NCBI GenBank assembly: GCA_029379385.1
Contig: CM055615.1
Coordinates: 1,860,001-1,924,000 of the forward strand
Origin: Quillaja saponaria
Lineage: Eukaryota > Streptophyta > Magnoliopsida > Fabales > Quillajaceae
DNA length: 64,000 nt
Reading direction: 5' to 3'
Translations under genes and position numbers: made by a program
Notes under the pieces: generated by a model
Database searches by the model: none
Seen by the model: only the letters and a program-made list of their open reading frames with translations
What the model was told of the DNA's origin: nothing
In this document: positions 51,801 through 63,461 of the stretch, in pieces
How the letters are laid out: every line of letters begins with the position of its first letter
Numbering within the stretch: position 1 is the first letter of the stretch

Positions 51801-52727
51801 AATCTATGAGCTGGTAGATGTCATAAACATTATACCCTTGGCATATTTCTCGTCACAATGACCACTTATTCAGAGAACAGTTGACATGCATGATTACTTG
51901 AGTTACACCACCGAACCTTGTTCCAAGATGTACAAAAGAGTTGAGCACAAATTAAAACATCAACTTGTTGGATATTGGAGAAATTCAGCAAAGCAAAGAA
52001 ACTCCAAGACATGTCATGTAAATTATTATGACTCTCATCATGTGAGACATGAGGTAATTCTCATGGCCCAACGAGACACACAAGTAAATAATCATGGCCC
52101 AGATAAAAACAAAAAACATGCATGCTTTTTAATGAACAGAGTTCAAGTAACGTCTGGCCAAGTACAGTGCCTACAAGCAGCACCATAAAAACGGCTTGTA
52201 ATATTTTTTTTCTTATGAATTTTCACAAACTTCTGGCAAAACAGCTTATTCGGCAGAAATATATTGATTACAAAACAACCAATGTTATGAAAAAGCTATC
52301 TCTTTTCAAGAATCTAGAGGCAACTAGTTTCTCCATCACAAAGTCGTCGCTTTATTACCTCTTCAATGTGATGAGTAGTGAAAGTAGATCCCAAATCAAA
52401 ATATACTCTTCTAAAAAGATCCAAGAAATATATATAAAAATGATACTAACAACATTGGTGCGTGATCCGATAAAGCAAACGAATTTTTTTTTTGGTTTGA
52501 GGGGAGGCCAGGGATCAAACCATCAAGCAAACGAACATGGATGTGCAAAGCAATTGTTTTATTCATGAATTTGAAGAGGAAACTAAAAATATACAATTCT
52601 CATGGGAAGCTAGCCCAGTAGCAAAGTATGAATTATGGGTTACCTCGGCAAAACATGCAGCAAAAGCACTGCTGGCAAATGTTCCAGCAAAGGAGATATC
52701 GGATTTGGACTTGTTATCGGCCACCAT
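48847..52727 (-). CDS. UCP1: Mitochondrial uncoupling protein (plant UCP1/PUMP)
   Basis: Inner-membrane carrier of the SLC25 family; plant UCPs dissipate proton gradient or exchange dicarboxylates and amino acids. Nine exons: 52727-52644, 51469-51251, 51151-51073, 50926-50793, 50695-50597, 50470-50366, 49871-49797, 49291-49205 and 48882-48847. All phases agree, giving 305 residues, against about 306 in Arabidopsis UCP1 from memory. The three carrier signatures PLDTAK (residue 33), PTDLVK (137) and PVDVVK (237) start the three repeats. Other family landmarks are [32 protein letters not shown] and [13 protein letters not shown]. There is no cleavable presequence, as expected. The frame is intact throughout. 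The neighbouring Josephin and reticulon genes match the Arabidopsis UCP1 neighbourhood. Confidence 0.95.
49450..49490. repeat. Hexanucleotide microsatellite (CCCACT)n
   Basis: About six copies of CCCACT in UCP intron 7. On the minus strand it reads as repeated Trp-Glu codons, which is not coding evidence. Confidence 0.9.
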
Positions 52728-52739
52728 AGTTTAGCAAAC

Positions 52740-54121
52740 GCCGAAAGTGACAATGGAACAAATTAATTGCCAAGATTCAATTTTTAAGTAAAAGATTTGA
52801 AAGGAAATGAGGACCGAGTATTTTTGGACTAATACAGCAAAAGAATAGTGATTTAGAAGAGAGAAACAGAAGAGAAGAGAAGAAGAAGAAGGAGAAGATG
52901 GGTTCTGGCGACCTGGGGAATCTCTTGGGAAAGGAATCCAAATCCGAAGCTTTCGCAAGTTGGGTCCCTCCCTTTAGTTCCCTTTTCGAAGGCTCAAGCT
53001 CAGTAACTCAGTTTTGGTAGTCACAATGGAGTACATGGACTCATGGTCCTCCCTCTCATTTAGTACTTTTGCCATGGTCGTTGAAGAAAATACAAAGGTA
53101 AATTCCATCTTTGGTTATTGTTATTGTCATTATTATTATTATTTTTGGAAAATTCTTTTTTAGATTTTTAAATGTGTTGCTTTGTTTTCTCAATTTGGTT
53201 TTACCAAGATATTAATTATAATTCATATAGCTAATCTGCTAAATTAGGAACCAATTGACATTTTAAGTGAACTAGTCACAGAAACTCAAAAGTCCTAATG
53301 GACCAAATTGTTGGACATCTATAATTCATTTCTACATAATCATGCACCATTGAAGCAACACAAGCTCGACATGGTGTCCAAATGGCCCAAATTTCTACGG
53401 GTCCAACATCTAGCACTGTTGTGTTCAATTTCTGAACATACACCAATAAACATCATCTTTAAACAGAGACATACCTGATACCTTCAAAACAGAGCCTACA
53501 AAAGGTGATGTCTCAAAGATTCAAGTTTTTCTGTAAACGGAAGTGGTGGGTCTAAAACAACACTAATACTAATAATTGTTAGATTTGAGAATAGTGCTTA
53601 TTATTAAGGAATCTTAGAGTTCATCAGCAGCAAATTTTGTTAGAACAGAGATAGTAGTTTTAATTTTAATTTTTTAATCCGGAACTATAATTATGTAAAA
53701 TGAATTCTGTAGAATGGGGTAATGAACAAGTAAGAGGAAAGAGGAGAGAGAAGCGTACATGAACAAGGAAGGGGGAAGAGAGGCTACAAGTTAATTATGG
53801 TGCATTCAAAATTGAAAATTTTGTATTTTTTTTTAATCTCTAAATTATCACTAATCTATTATGTTTTGTTAAAACAGATTTATAAATTTTTATCCACTTA
53901 AAAAAATAAAATTTGATAACATCTACACACATTGATTGATATTGCAATTCCTTGTATATGTATATGTATTAGTGACATACATAGATATACGTATATATAT
54001 ATATATATTATTTGATAAAAAATATTCATATATTAAAATAATAGAAAATTTTAGGAGAGCGAGAGGGTGAGAGAGAATAAGAGAGTCGAAGAAGTAAGAG
54101 AGTCCGAAGGGTGGTAAAGAA
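52740..54121. other. Intergenic DNA upstream of UCP
   Basis: The first 250 bases right of the UCP ATG include a GA-rich tract (52856-52900) and are probably its 5' UTR and core promoter. The rest is AT-rich with a TA microsatellite at 53994-54008 and a GA-rich tract near 54055-54110. No gene seen. Confidence 0.5.
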
Positions 54122-55172
54122 TGTTTGATTTATTCATATATAAAAAGGCCAGAAATAGATGACATTGGTGTTACAACCAAATCATCACCATGTACATTGA
54201 TGGACCCTATACAAATCCTTTGAGAGTTGATGTTTCCCGTGTAGAAGACTTAGGGTCCACATAGGTCAGAGGTGCATATACCTGATTACCATAACTTATA
54301 TGTTCACATTGAGCAGTTAGGTTCCCACTCCATATTCCATTGCCATCATATCTACTATGACAAGAATATCTTGGAGCACATGCTTCATCATCAATTGGTA
54401 AAATCTGGTTATTGAATTTAAATAAGGGGGTAAGCTGAGGTTTGACAAGGGTGTCCTAGAGTTCCTGAGAAATCAGATATCGATCTGCACTTAAATTAGC
54501 AATGCTCTCGTACAATTTATCTATGCTACCCAAAGAAGAGGACCATGCCAACATATGCACCACTATTACTAAGGGAAAGGTGAGAAAACTGAAAAGAAAG
54601 TCTGCGAAATCTTCCTCCACTTGAGCAAAACAATACCTTTTTGTTTGATTTTCTGATCAATATCTTCACATTCATTTGCCTAGCATTTGTGGGATGCTTC
54701 CTCACAAATCTCAGAATATGACTGATTTATAGGCTGCAACTTTGTAGCATTCTGGAATTGTTTCTTCCAAAGAAACAGGTCCGTCAAAGGTGTTGTTGAG
54801 AGTAATGAACACTTTAACAGATCCAGAACCTTGTGAGGAACATGAATTAGCCAATGAACAAAGAATAAATACAGGCAGATGAATGTAAAACTAGTTATAA
54901 GAAAATATTATAAGTACTACTAGCTAATAGTTACATGAACAAATACCTCCTGTCACACTAACATTCACAGTCATTTCCTGAATTGAATCCATGTCTTCAA
55001 CTCTAAGGTTCCTGAGTAGAGCTATACTTGTTCCCAGGTTATTGGGAAACACAATTAGATCATTACAAATGAGAAAAGTTGTCGTGCCTTGAACATAACC
55101 TTTACTACCACGTCCACTAACATCCATACCAGTTGAAGTAATCTCTTGGTTCATCAATCTTCCACAACTACA
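54122..55172 (-). pseudogene. DUF674 copy B, lacks 5' part and last exon
   Basis: Homologous over its length to 57976-59017 of copy A. The exon 1 remnant (about 55172-54950) still reads CGRLMNQEITSTGMDVSG and NNLGTSIALLRNL, but the first 140 codons and the start are gone. Beyond 55172 the sequence diverges at once. Exon 2 (54833-54160) has one-base insertions relative to copy A, for example in the AGCAAAACAATACC tract and near GCATTTGTGGG, and the donor region reads ACAGGAGGTA for copy A's AAGAGGTA. Exon 3 is absent. This is a dead partial duplicate. Confidence 0.85.
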
Positions 55173-56474
55173 AAAGAAAAATGTTTCTTCCTCTACATAC
55201 AACTCAGGGTCAAATTTCAAAATTAAACGGTTAGAATCTGTGAATGATAAACCAAGTGTTTATACATGTTGTTTAAAACATTATTGATTATTAGTCTTTA
55301 ACAATATATTTTTGGCGGATTTAACAAATTTCCTATTGAGCTTCGGCTTTTTAGGTCAGCAATAATAATTTAGTTTAGAAAAATTTTTATGCATGAAGTC
55401 ACCAAATCAGGATGAGCTCATCACCTTCAACATGGAAGAGGCTATCACCCACCTGTTGTAACAAATAGCTCAAAAGAGCCTATACATAGCTTTTCAGCTA
55501 GTGACAGTCATTGGGAGGAGTGGCATCCAATATATCCCTCCTTGCGATTAGAAAGATCGAGGCATAATAGCCCGACCTCGAGGAGAGATATAAGCAACTT
55601 TTCAACAAGGCCCTTCGGATATTAAATAGTCAAAAGTATCAGGTTTTCACCTGACCTAGAGAGAGAGCTAGAAGAGATGACATATAGCCAAAACTGGCTA
55701 TAGTCACACTTGGGGTGGGCAACATAGGCTAAAAAGCCGGCGCCCGGGCAAAGCACCTCGATAAATCAAAGTGGGTACAAAGCCAAAACATCATTAAAAC
55801 AAGCTTAGATTTTCACATATATAGCTCAAAGTAAGGTATGTTGTTTATTTTATTACATGCAGTTTAATACAACTATATATTGGCAATACAGGCTAAAATG
55901 CTGGTGCCCGGGCAAAGTACCTTGACAAATTAAATGGCTACAAGCCAACAAGTTTAGGGTTTTCACCTAATAAGCTATAACATCATCAAAGTTCGAGTAA
56001 TTACTCAGAATACTATTAGCAAACACTCTTCGGGTTTTCATCCTTATTGCTCAAAGCAAGGTATACTATTTATTTTAGTACAATTTAATACAACTGCATA
56101 TTAGTCTCTATCAACGAGCAAAAATTAAGCATAAACTGCTATCATAACAAGTTTGAATTTCTCGGTTCGCCTAACAAATGTGGAAGTAATAAGGTAGAGT
56201 AGTTATAAGGTGGAGTGAAGAAGGGATTAGATATAAAGTGGGATACATCATAACGTTAAGACCAGTGATAAAAATATCACTACCATCAATGCATCATATC
56301 AGTGATACCACCAAAGTGAAAAAAAAATATCACACTATCAGTGCATCATATTAGTGATAGCACTAAAATTTCAAAAATTTTGGACAAAAAGTGCACCATG
56401 CAAATAGGGAATACGGCCCAAGTATATGGTCCACAATAGTCCAAGTCCTTATGCTCCTTAAACTTGTTTTTGGG
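55173..56474. repeat. Diverged direct repeats, probable retroelement remnant
   Basis: Two units of roughly 160-220 bp share GGCTAAAA-GC, GGTGCCCGGGCAAAG-like and TTTAATACAACTATATATT blocks (about 55722-55880 and 55888-56105). Upstream is a GC-richer tract (55400-55720). Shorter repeats with ATCAGTGATA or ATTAGTGATAGCAC occur at 56270-56370. I see no coding frame. Confidence 0.55.
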
Positions 56475-56855
56475 GGACTAGTGATAATACAGGATTGTTC
56501 CAATTCAATAATATTGCACGTGGCATGGTTAAAGTATAATGGACTAATCTGAATCGTAATTGTCACCATTAATTTCTATTAATATTATAATTGACGTCAT
56601 TATCGTCCATTATTATGTAACGAATGTCATTATTATTGTAACGGACGTCATAACTGTTGTGATTATTTTGACAAAACTCCAATATAAAAAAGCTCAAAAT
56701 CTCAAAATAAGACACTTCGGTTCTCCTAACACATACTCTTTAAGCTTTTCAACTTATACACTCTGATTAGATACTGACTTGATCGTCAGAGTTTTCACAG
56801 ATCTAGAGGACTACCCCTTTGCAGATCTGTCCCCTTTGCAGATTTGTCATGTGAA
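56475..56855 (+). repeat. Dispersed repeat family R1, copy 1 (LTR-like fragment)
   Basis: Starts near GTGATAATACAGGATTGT and shares with 61288-61690 a series of blocks: AATAATAT-GCACGTG, ATAATGGACTAATC, ATTATTATGT and CACAG-TCTAGA. AATATAAAAAAGC near 56681 would be a TATA box in an LTR. No partner LTR pair or target duplication was found. Confidence 0.6.
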
Positions 56856-57749
56856 AGACACATCAGCCAATCTTGGCAAAAAGTAATTATGCATTAATTA
56901 ATTAATTTATTTATTAAAAACAAAATAACTTTTAGGAGTATATTTGTCACAAAGCCTATAAGGCCTTGGGCAGTCCATTTGTGTTACTGATCTCAGCCCA
57001 CAACGTGACAGTATATTAGATGTACTAACTAGCTTTTCATGGTGGATAACTTACCCAATTATATCATGTAATTGGGATAGTTTAAAATGTGTATGAAATA
57101 TTAAGAATAAAATGAAAATTTAAAGTGGGATTAATTATAAACTCATTTAAATAAAGTTTCACAAAAATGAAATTTGACCGGAATTCAAAACTCAATAAAA
57201 TAAGAATTTTAAATTAATTTCATTTAAATTTTATTTTAATTCATTCTTTACTAATGAATTGACATTATACATAATTATCAATTAATGAAGCATGACCTTT
57301 TATATTACAAAGCATATATAGGAGATTGGTGTCACTGCTTTGAAAACCAGACCTACAACACAAGAGGTTATATAAAGTCAGCAACATATATCTAAAGCTA
57401 AGACAACAAGCAGCATGACTAAGGAAAGGTCAAGCAGTTTTTAAAGTGATCCAGATTATACAAATGTTCACTGCTACTGTAACCACTGTGTGGGGACTGC
57501 TTGGTACAGTGAGCACTAAATACTGAAACTTATAAGTTAACTACTTGGGTAACAGGCATGCAATGAGGGAGATTTAACTTTCTACCCAAACCAAGCACAA
57601 GAAAGATTGAACAATTTTTCCCAAAACATGAAAGCAGGAATCATGCTCCATGATCAACCATAGAGCCGGGTCTAACTCACTATCTTATCCACTCCAACAT
57701 TTTTCCAAGAGTGACGTCTTTAAAGTTCAAAACAGCAGCAGATTTTCGG
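56856..57749. other. Intergenic DNA downstream of DUF674 copy A
   Basis: AT-rich to 57300, then mixed composition leading into the 3' end of copy A. No gene seen. Confidence 0.45.
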
Positions 57750-59435
57750 TCACTTCTCCTCCTTAACAATGTTCAGTACATGGTTGAGACCATTTGTCAA
57801 AGCTGATGAAGAGATTAACGATGCTTTTAGTATGCTAAGACCCTGCACAATGTAATAAAGTTCACAAAACCTACGAATACAATTTAGGTGAGTAATTAGC
57901 TTAGTTGATGAAATTAACAAAATTACCTCTTTCAATCCAATGCTCACGACTCTTTCTTCCACATCATTAAGAGGAATGTTTGATTTATTCATATATAAAA
58001 GGCCAGAAAGCGGATGACATTGGTGTTACAACCAAGTCATCAGTCACCAGGTACAGTGATGGACCCTTTAGCAAATCCTTGGAGACTTGATGTTTCCCCT
58101 GTAGAAGACTTAGGGTCCACAGTAGGTCATGGGTGCACAGATCACAGTAGAATAATAACCATTAATATCCCCTTTGAGCAGTTAGGTTCCCTCTATATAT
58201 TCCATTGCCTTCACAAACACTTTCACAAGAATATTTTGGAGCACATGCTTCATCATCAATTGGTAAAATCTGGTTATTGAATTGAAATAAGGGGGCAAGC
58301 TGAGGTTTGACAAGGGTGTCCTTGAGTTCCTGAGAAAGCAGATATCGATCTGCACTTAAATTAGCAATGCTCTCGTACAATTTATCTATGCTGCCCAAAG
58401 AAGAAGACCCTGCCAACATATGCACCACTCTTCCTAAGGGAAAGGTGAGAAAGCTGAAAAGGAAGTCTGCGAAATCTTCCTCCACTTGAGCAAACAATAC
58501 CTTTCTGTTTGATTTTCTGATCAGTACCTTCACATTCATCTGCCTAGCATTGTGGGCAGCTTCCTCACAAATCTCAGAATAGGACATATTTATAGGCTGC
58601 GACTTTATAGCATTCTGGAATTGTTTCTTCGGAAGAAACAGGTCCGTCAAAGGTGTTGTTGAGAGTAATGAACACTTTAACAGATCCAGAACCTTGTGAG
58701 GAACATGAATTAATCAATGAGCAAAGAATAAATCAGGCAGATGAATGTAAAACTAGTTATAAGTACTTAGCTAATAGTTACATGAACAAATACCTCTTTC
58801 ACACTAACATTCACAGTCATTTCCTGAATTGAATCCATGTCTTCAACTCCAAGGTTCCTCAGTAGAGCTACACTTGTTCCCAGGTTGTTGGGCAACACAT
58901 TTAGATCATTACAAATGATAAAAGTTGCCGTGGCTTGAACATAACCTTTACTACCACGTCCACTAACATCCATACCAGTTGAAGTGATCTCTTGGTTCAT
59001 CAATCTTCCACAACTACATTTCACATTCTTGAAAGAACTTAACAGGCTACCACTATTCTTACGGCTGCATTCCCAGTTTCCACATATGAAGTACTTAATG
59101 GCCTCTGTGTCATCAATGTTGAGCTTCAAATTTCTGCAGTAAGCTTCCATTGAATTTCTTGGCTGTAGAAGCATTTCTTTACATGTATATGTGGAGAAAT
59201 GTTCTGTGTCAAGATTTTCCATGCTTTCATACAAAGTGCTCAAGCTGCCAACTCTAACTGGCTGAAGATTAGAATCCTTACTCACAAGTCTAGCAATAGT
59301 TCCCAAGGGAAATGTTAAGAAGCTTAAAAGAACATCGACAAAATCCTTCTTTGCTTCAGCAAAGACGACACGGTTTTTCTCTTTGTCTACCAGAATTCTC
59401 AAGGTAACTTGATCATGTCCTTCTGTTTCAGCCAT
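57750..59435 (-). CDS. DUF674 family protein, copy A (3' part broken)
   Basis: DUF674 proteins are plant-specific, tandemly arrayed and of unknown function. Exon 1 (59435-58794, 214 codons) is intact: MAETEGHDQVTLRILVDKEK, VLLSFLTFPLGTIARL, then CSCGRLMN. Exon 2 (58692-57927) begins VLDLLKCSLLSTTPLTDLFLP and carries a second repeat, LFSFLTFPLGRVVHML, so the protein has the usual internal duplication. The exon 2 frame stops at 58162-58164, giving about 390 residues. Beyond the stop the family sequence continues in other frames: VDPKSSTGETSSLQGFAKGS, then DDLVVTPMSS, then NDVEERVVSIGLKE. Exon 3 (57842-57750) reads GLSILKASLISSSALTN and ends KEEK. So the last quarter of the gene has about three frame breaks. 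It is either a truncated but expressed gene or a young pseudogene. Confidence 0.8.
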
Positions 59436-60540
59436 GTGGTAAGGAAGGAGGAGGATATATTTGTGACTGTAAACTTTCTGACTGTAAACGGAGTTTCTTC
59501 TTTTGCTAAAAATTTGGTTGAGTATTTTTGTAGTTTTTTTTTTTTTGTTGGTTAATGAGTTTCTTCTTTCTTATTACTTAAGTTAAATAAGATGCTTCTA
59601 CAGTCGAAAATAGGAGAAAAAAAAATTATTCTTTTATGATTGCCTTCTTTCATTTTCAATTGTGACTTGATAAAGTGAAGGAAGAGAGTTGGAAAGCAAA
59701 TGGTTCCGTCTAGTTCTTTAGCATTTAGCAACAAGAAGAGAAATAAAGGCCTTTTTTTTTTTCTCAGGATTTCATTCAGCTGACAAGACAACGAAGGTCC
59801 CTCTCCCCCCTTTCTTTCACAGTATTACCAGTTAACTAAAAAGAAATGAAGCATGAATTTTAATGGCACTATAAAACTTGCTTTTATGACGCCACATTAT
59901 TGTACTAGCAAACTAGTACAATATCTAAGGCCAAAAAAAAAAAAAAAAAAACTTGTACAATATAATACAATATTATAATAATGTTGCTTTATAAAAGCAA
60001 ATACATCATTGTACTAGCAAACGCTATTAAAAGATACTAGGAACTAAAACCTCCCACTTAGTTATATTTTGGTTAACTAATGTGCGAAAGTTGGGGTCAG
60101 ACACTTGGAATTGGAGGTCTTCTGGTGTGGCACGAGGCTGTATCACTGTATGATTCTTCTTTAGCGGACCAAAAAAGAGGATGAATGGAGGTCCTCTTCT
60201 ACATTTTTACTTTCCCTGTCGCAAGGCACAATTAAAAAGCACACAGACAGAAAATGTAATATCATCCTAAAGCACTTCCCAAGTTTATATGCTTAGCAGT
60301 TAAGTATGAAACAGTATTGAGTATTGATCTCAGCAACATATGGGGTCTAAGCAAGTCAATTTCCTGGGAAGAGTCAATTATATTACAAGCATGTATGCAT
60401 TTGAGAAAGAAAATGCATTCTTAATTGTGAAGTTAAATAAAATAATTTTACCTTCCAAGAAAAAGAAAAGTTGCCTTCTTGCAAGAAGGGCTTCTCCTTC
60501 TTCATTATCACTTACCAGCATCAAGCAATCTTAACGAAGG
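59436..60540. repeat. Upstream region of DUF674 copy A, duplicated at 62970-63990
   Basis: The 1.1 kb upstream of copy A is homologous in order and orientation to the DNA upstream of copy C. Examples are AAGTTAAATAAGATGCTTC, CGAAGGTCCCTCTCCCCCC, CGCTATTAAAAGATACTAGG and GCTTAGCAGTTAAGTATG. So the duplication carried promoter as well as coding DNA. Confidence 0.85.
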
Positions 60541-61287
60541 GCATTTTCTTTTTCATCTCCTAGAGCTGAGACGAAGACATTGAAGTCTACTACTATGACC
60601 CAAAGGTGCCCTGTGCATTCATTCTTCTTTTGGGGACATGGGACCCAAAAAAAAAGTAGCGTCTGTTTCTACTCTAAGCTTTCACTTCAAGTCATCACTA
60701 TTATAATTCAAACTCATAAAATGACAGAAAATGTAAAGCCACTCTAAAGCAATTTACTTTATATGTTTTATATGCCTAAGCAATTTTTTTTTTTGTTGTT
60801 GTGAAAATACAAAAGTCTATATGCCTTAGCAATTAAGTAGTTTTATCTCTTGGTTTTCCTCACTAGAAACTGTTCTGGTTTTCCTCACTGAACATTTTCT
60901 GAAGTCTATTTGGGATTTAAAACTTAACTGAGTTAAAATTTACTACTCCAACAATTTTATCTCCGTGATGATTCTGTCCAAGTTATTAGTTGCAATATCC
61001 AACAACGTCATTAATATAATAAACTACAAATGTTTTGATTATACACTCAATAGTATGACCCAAGATTTTGGATTATACACAAAACAAGTAGAATTTATAT
61101 TTCAGTAGATAAAAATACTAACTTTATGTTGGGTGATTACGAGTTTAATTTAATTTTTAGTGTTTGAAATATTGGTTTGAGATGTTATTTTGTTATAATT
61201 TATATTTTTAATATTTTTTTGATGGTCTTAAAAGCTATAGTTGAAATAATTTGAAATGTTAATTTTTTTATTTACTTTGTAAATTAT
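60541..61287. other. Intergenic DNA
   Basis: Mixed composition, then AT-rich. It follows the edge of the duplicated promoter block. No gene or element termini seen. Confidence 0.4.
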
Positions 61288-61695
61288 CAAAAGTGATAAT
61301 ACAGGATTGTACCAACAGTGATAATACATAATTATACCAATGCAATAATATCGCACGTGATATAGTTAAGATATAATGGACTAATCCAAATCATAAGTGT
61401 CATTATTAATTTTTATTAATATTATAACATATGTCATTATCATCTATTATTATGTGACATTCGTCACTATTATACAACGGAGGTTATTATTATTGTAATG
61501 GAAGTCATAATTGTTATAATTAATATTATGATAGAATTCCTATATGAAGAGACTCGAAAGTTAAAAATAAGGTAGGTTGTTCCTTCTAATTCATACTCTT
61601 TATAACTTTTTAATTTCTACACTCTAATTAGATATTATTTTATCATACAAATTTTCACAGGTCTAGATGACCATCTCTTTACAAATCTGCCAGAC
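61288..61695 (+). repeat. Dispersed repeat family R1, copy 2 (LTR-like fragment)
   Basis: Same orientation and block order as 56475-56855, with more changes, and a short internal duplication of GTGATAATACA at its start (61294 and 61319). Confidence 0.6.
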
Positions 61696-62749
61696 ATCAT
61701 AGCTAGTTAAATCCAGTCCATCTATGAGAACTCCCATATGCTTTGGGTTTTCCGTTACCTACACAAATTCTCAAACAGGATCGCACACACCGTGGTCGTT
61801 CTCTACTTATTGGACCAACCACACGACTTCACGGGCTTCTTGACGGAGGAGGCATTTTTGCCAAACAAAAATAAGATGTGGTCCACTTGCTGTGCCTAGT
61901 GCGTACAATGAAAATAATAAAAAAGACAAACAGAGGCAGTTTACTTTCTGCACTTCCTTCATATTGATAATTTCTTAAATACTTATTTATATTATTATTC
62001 ATTCCATTACTCAAGGAATTAAGACATAATATAAAACGAGCAAACTCAGTGAGTAAAACTTATTCAATTGCTGACGTATCATATGCGTGCCTTTACCATA
62101 TTTAGTGGTTAATAAAATTACACATAAATTCTAATTATTACTTGATTTATTTGCTATTAATAATTTTGTCTATTTCATATGCTATCATAAATGTGTTATC
62201 ATAGCATGAATATGTTGGATAATATTTACGTGAATGGTCCAAATATTTTTACATAAGTGCCCCAATGCTTTTGTAATTTATAAAATTACTACTAAATCTT
62301 CTGCCTTACAAATAGACCCTTGAGTTCATAATAATTGTTTAAATATTTTGGGATAATTGTACATAGACCCCAGATTTCTATATTTCTTATATAAATGACC
62401 TGATAAATTCTACAAAATTATATCTTGAATTCTATATTTTCATATAGATAGCCTAACTAATTTTGGAATTTTACGAATATTTTGTTAAATTTTATAAAAT
62501 TGAATATTAAGAAAGTTTATAAAAATATCCTTATTAAAAAATAAGTAGAAATCATAAATGATTATACATAAAATATGCTTGGTTGGTATGCCTTTTTAAT
62601 ACAAATTTATGGCTTTACAATCGGCCTTGACAAATTATTGTTATCACCATGGCATTTATTCGACAAGTTTATAGCTTTGATTACAGCCATTACAAAATAC
62701 TTATTTCCTATATATTATTAAAATTTGAGTCAACTGACGACCGAATCAT
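61696..62749. other. Intergenic DNA, AT-rich
   Basis: I see no gene. It ends abruptly at the truncated 3' edge of DUF674 copy C. Confidence 0.4.
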
Positions 62750-62969
62750 ATTTTCCATGCTTTCATACAAAGTGCTCAAGCTGCCAACTCTAACTGGCTG
62801 AAGATTAGAATCCTTACTCACAAGTCTAGCAATAGTTCCCAAGGGAAATGTTAAGAAGCTTAAAAGAACATCGACAAAATCCTTCTTTGCTTCAGCAAAG
62901 ACGACACGGTTTTTCTCTGTCTACCAGAATTCTCAAGGTAACTTGATCATGTCCTTCTGTTGCAGCCAT
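62750..62969 (-). pseudogene. DUF674 copy C, N-terminal fragment only
   Basis: Near-identical to the first 74 codons of copy A (59435-59214), starting with the ATG at 62969-62967. A two-base deletion in the TTTCTCTGTCTACC tract (copy A: TTTCTCTTTGTCTACC) shifts the frame early, and homology ends at 62750. It is a non-functional duplicate fragment with its upstream DNA retained to the window edge. Confidence 0.85.
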
Positions 62970-63426
62970 GTGTTAAGGATGGAGGAGGATATTTGTGACT
63001 GTAAACAGAGCTTCTTTTTTTGCTAAAAAATTGGTTATGTAGATATTTATTTTTTTGGTAAATGAGTATCTAGCCATTTAAACTCCACTGAACAAAAATG
63101 TTTTCTTATTACTTAAGTTAAATAAGATGCTTCCACTGTCGAAAATGGAAAAAAAAGGAATTTCATCTTTAGTATGATTGTCTTCTTTCATTTTCAATTG
63201 TGACTTGATAATTAAAGTGAAGAGAGAAATAAAGGGTCAAGGGCCTTTTTTTTTATTCTCATGATCTCATTGAGCTGACAAGAAGACAGCGAAGGTCCCT
63301 CTCCCCCCTTTCTTTCACAGTAGTACCTGTTAACTAAAAAGAATGGAACATAAATTTTAACGGCACTATAAAACTTGCTTTCACAAGGCCACATTATTTT
63401 ACTAGCAAACTAGTACAATATCTAGG

Positions 63427-63461
<35 letters not shown>

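Noticed and set aside
52122..52568. 148-codon plus-strand frame in the first UCP intron
   Set aside because: On the opposite strand to UCP, low-complexity and AT-driven, no motif recognised.
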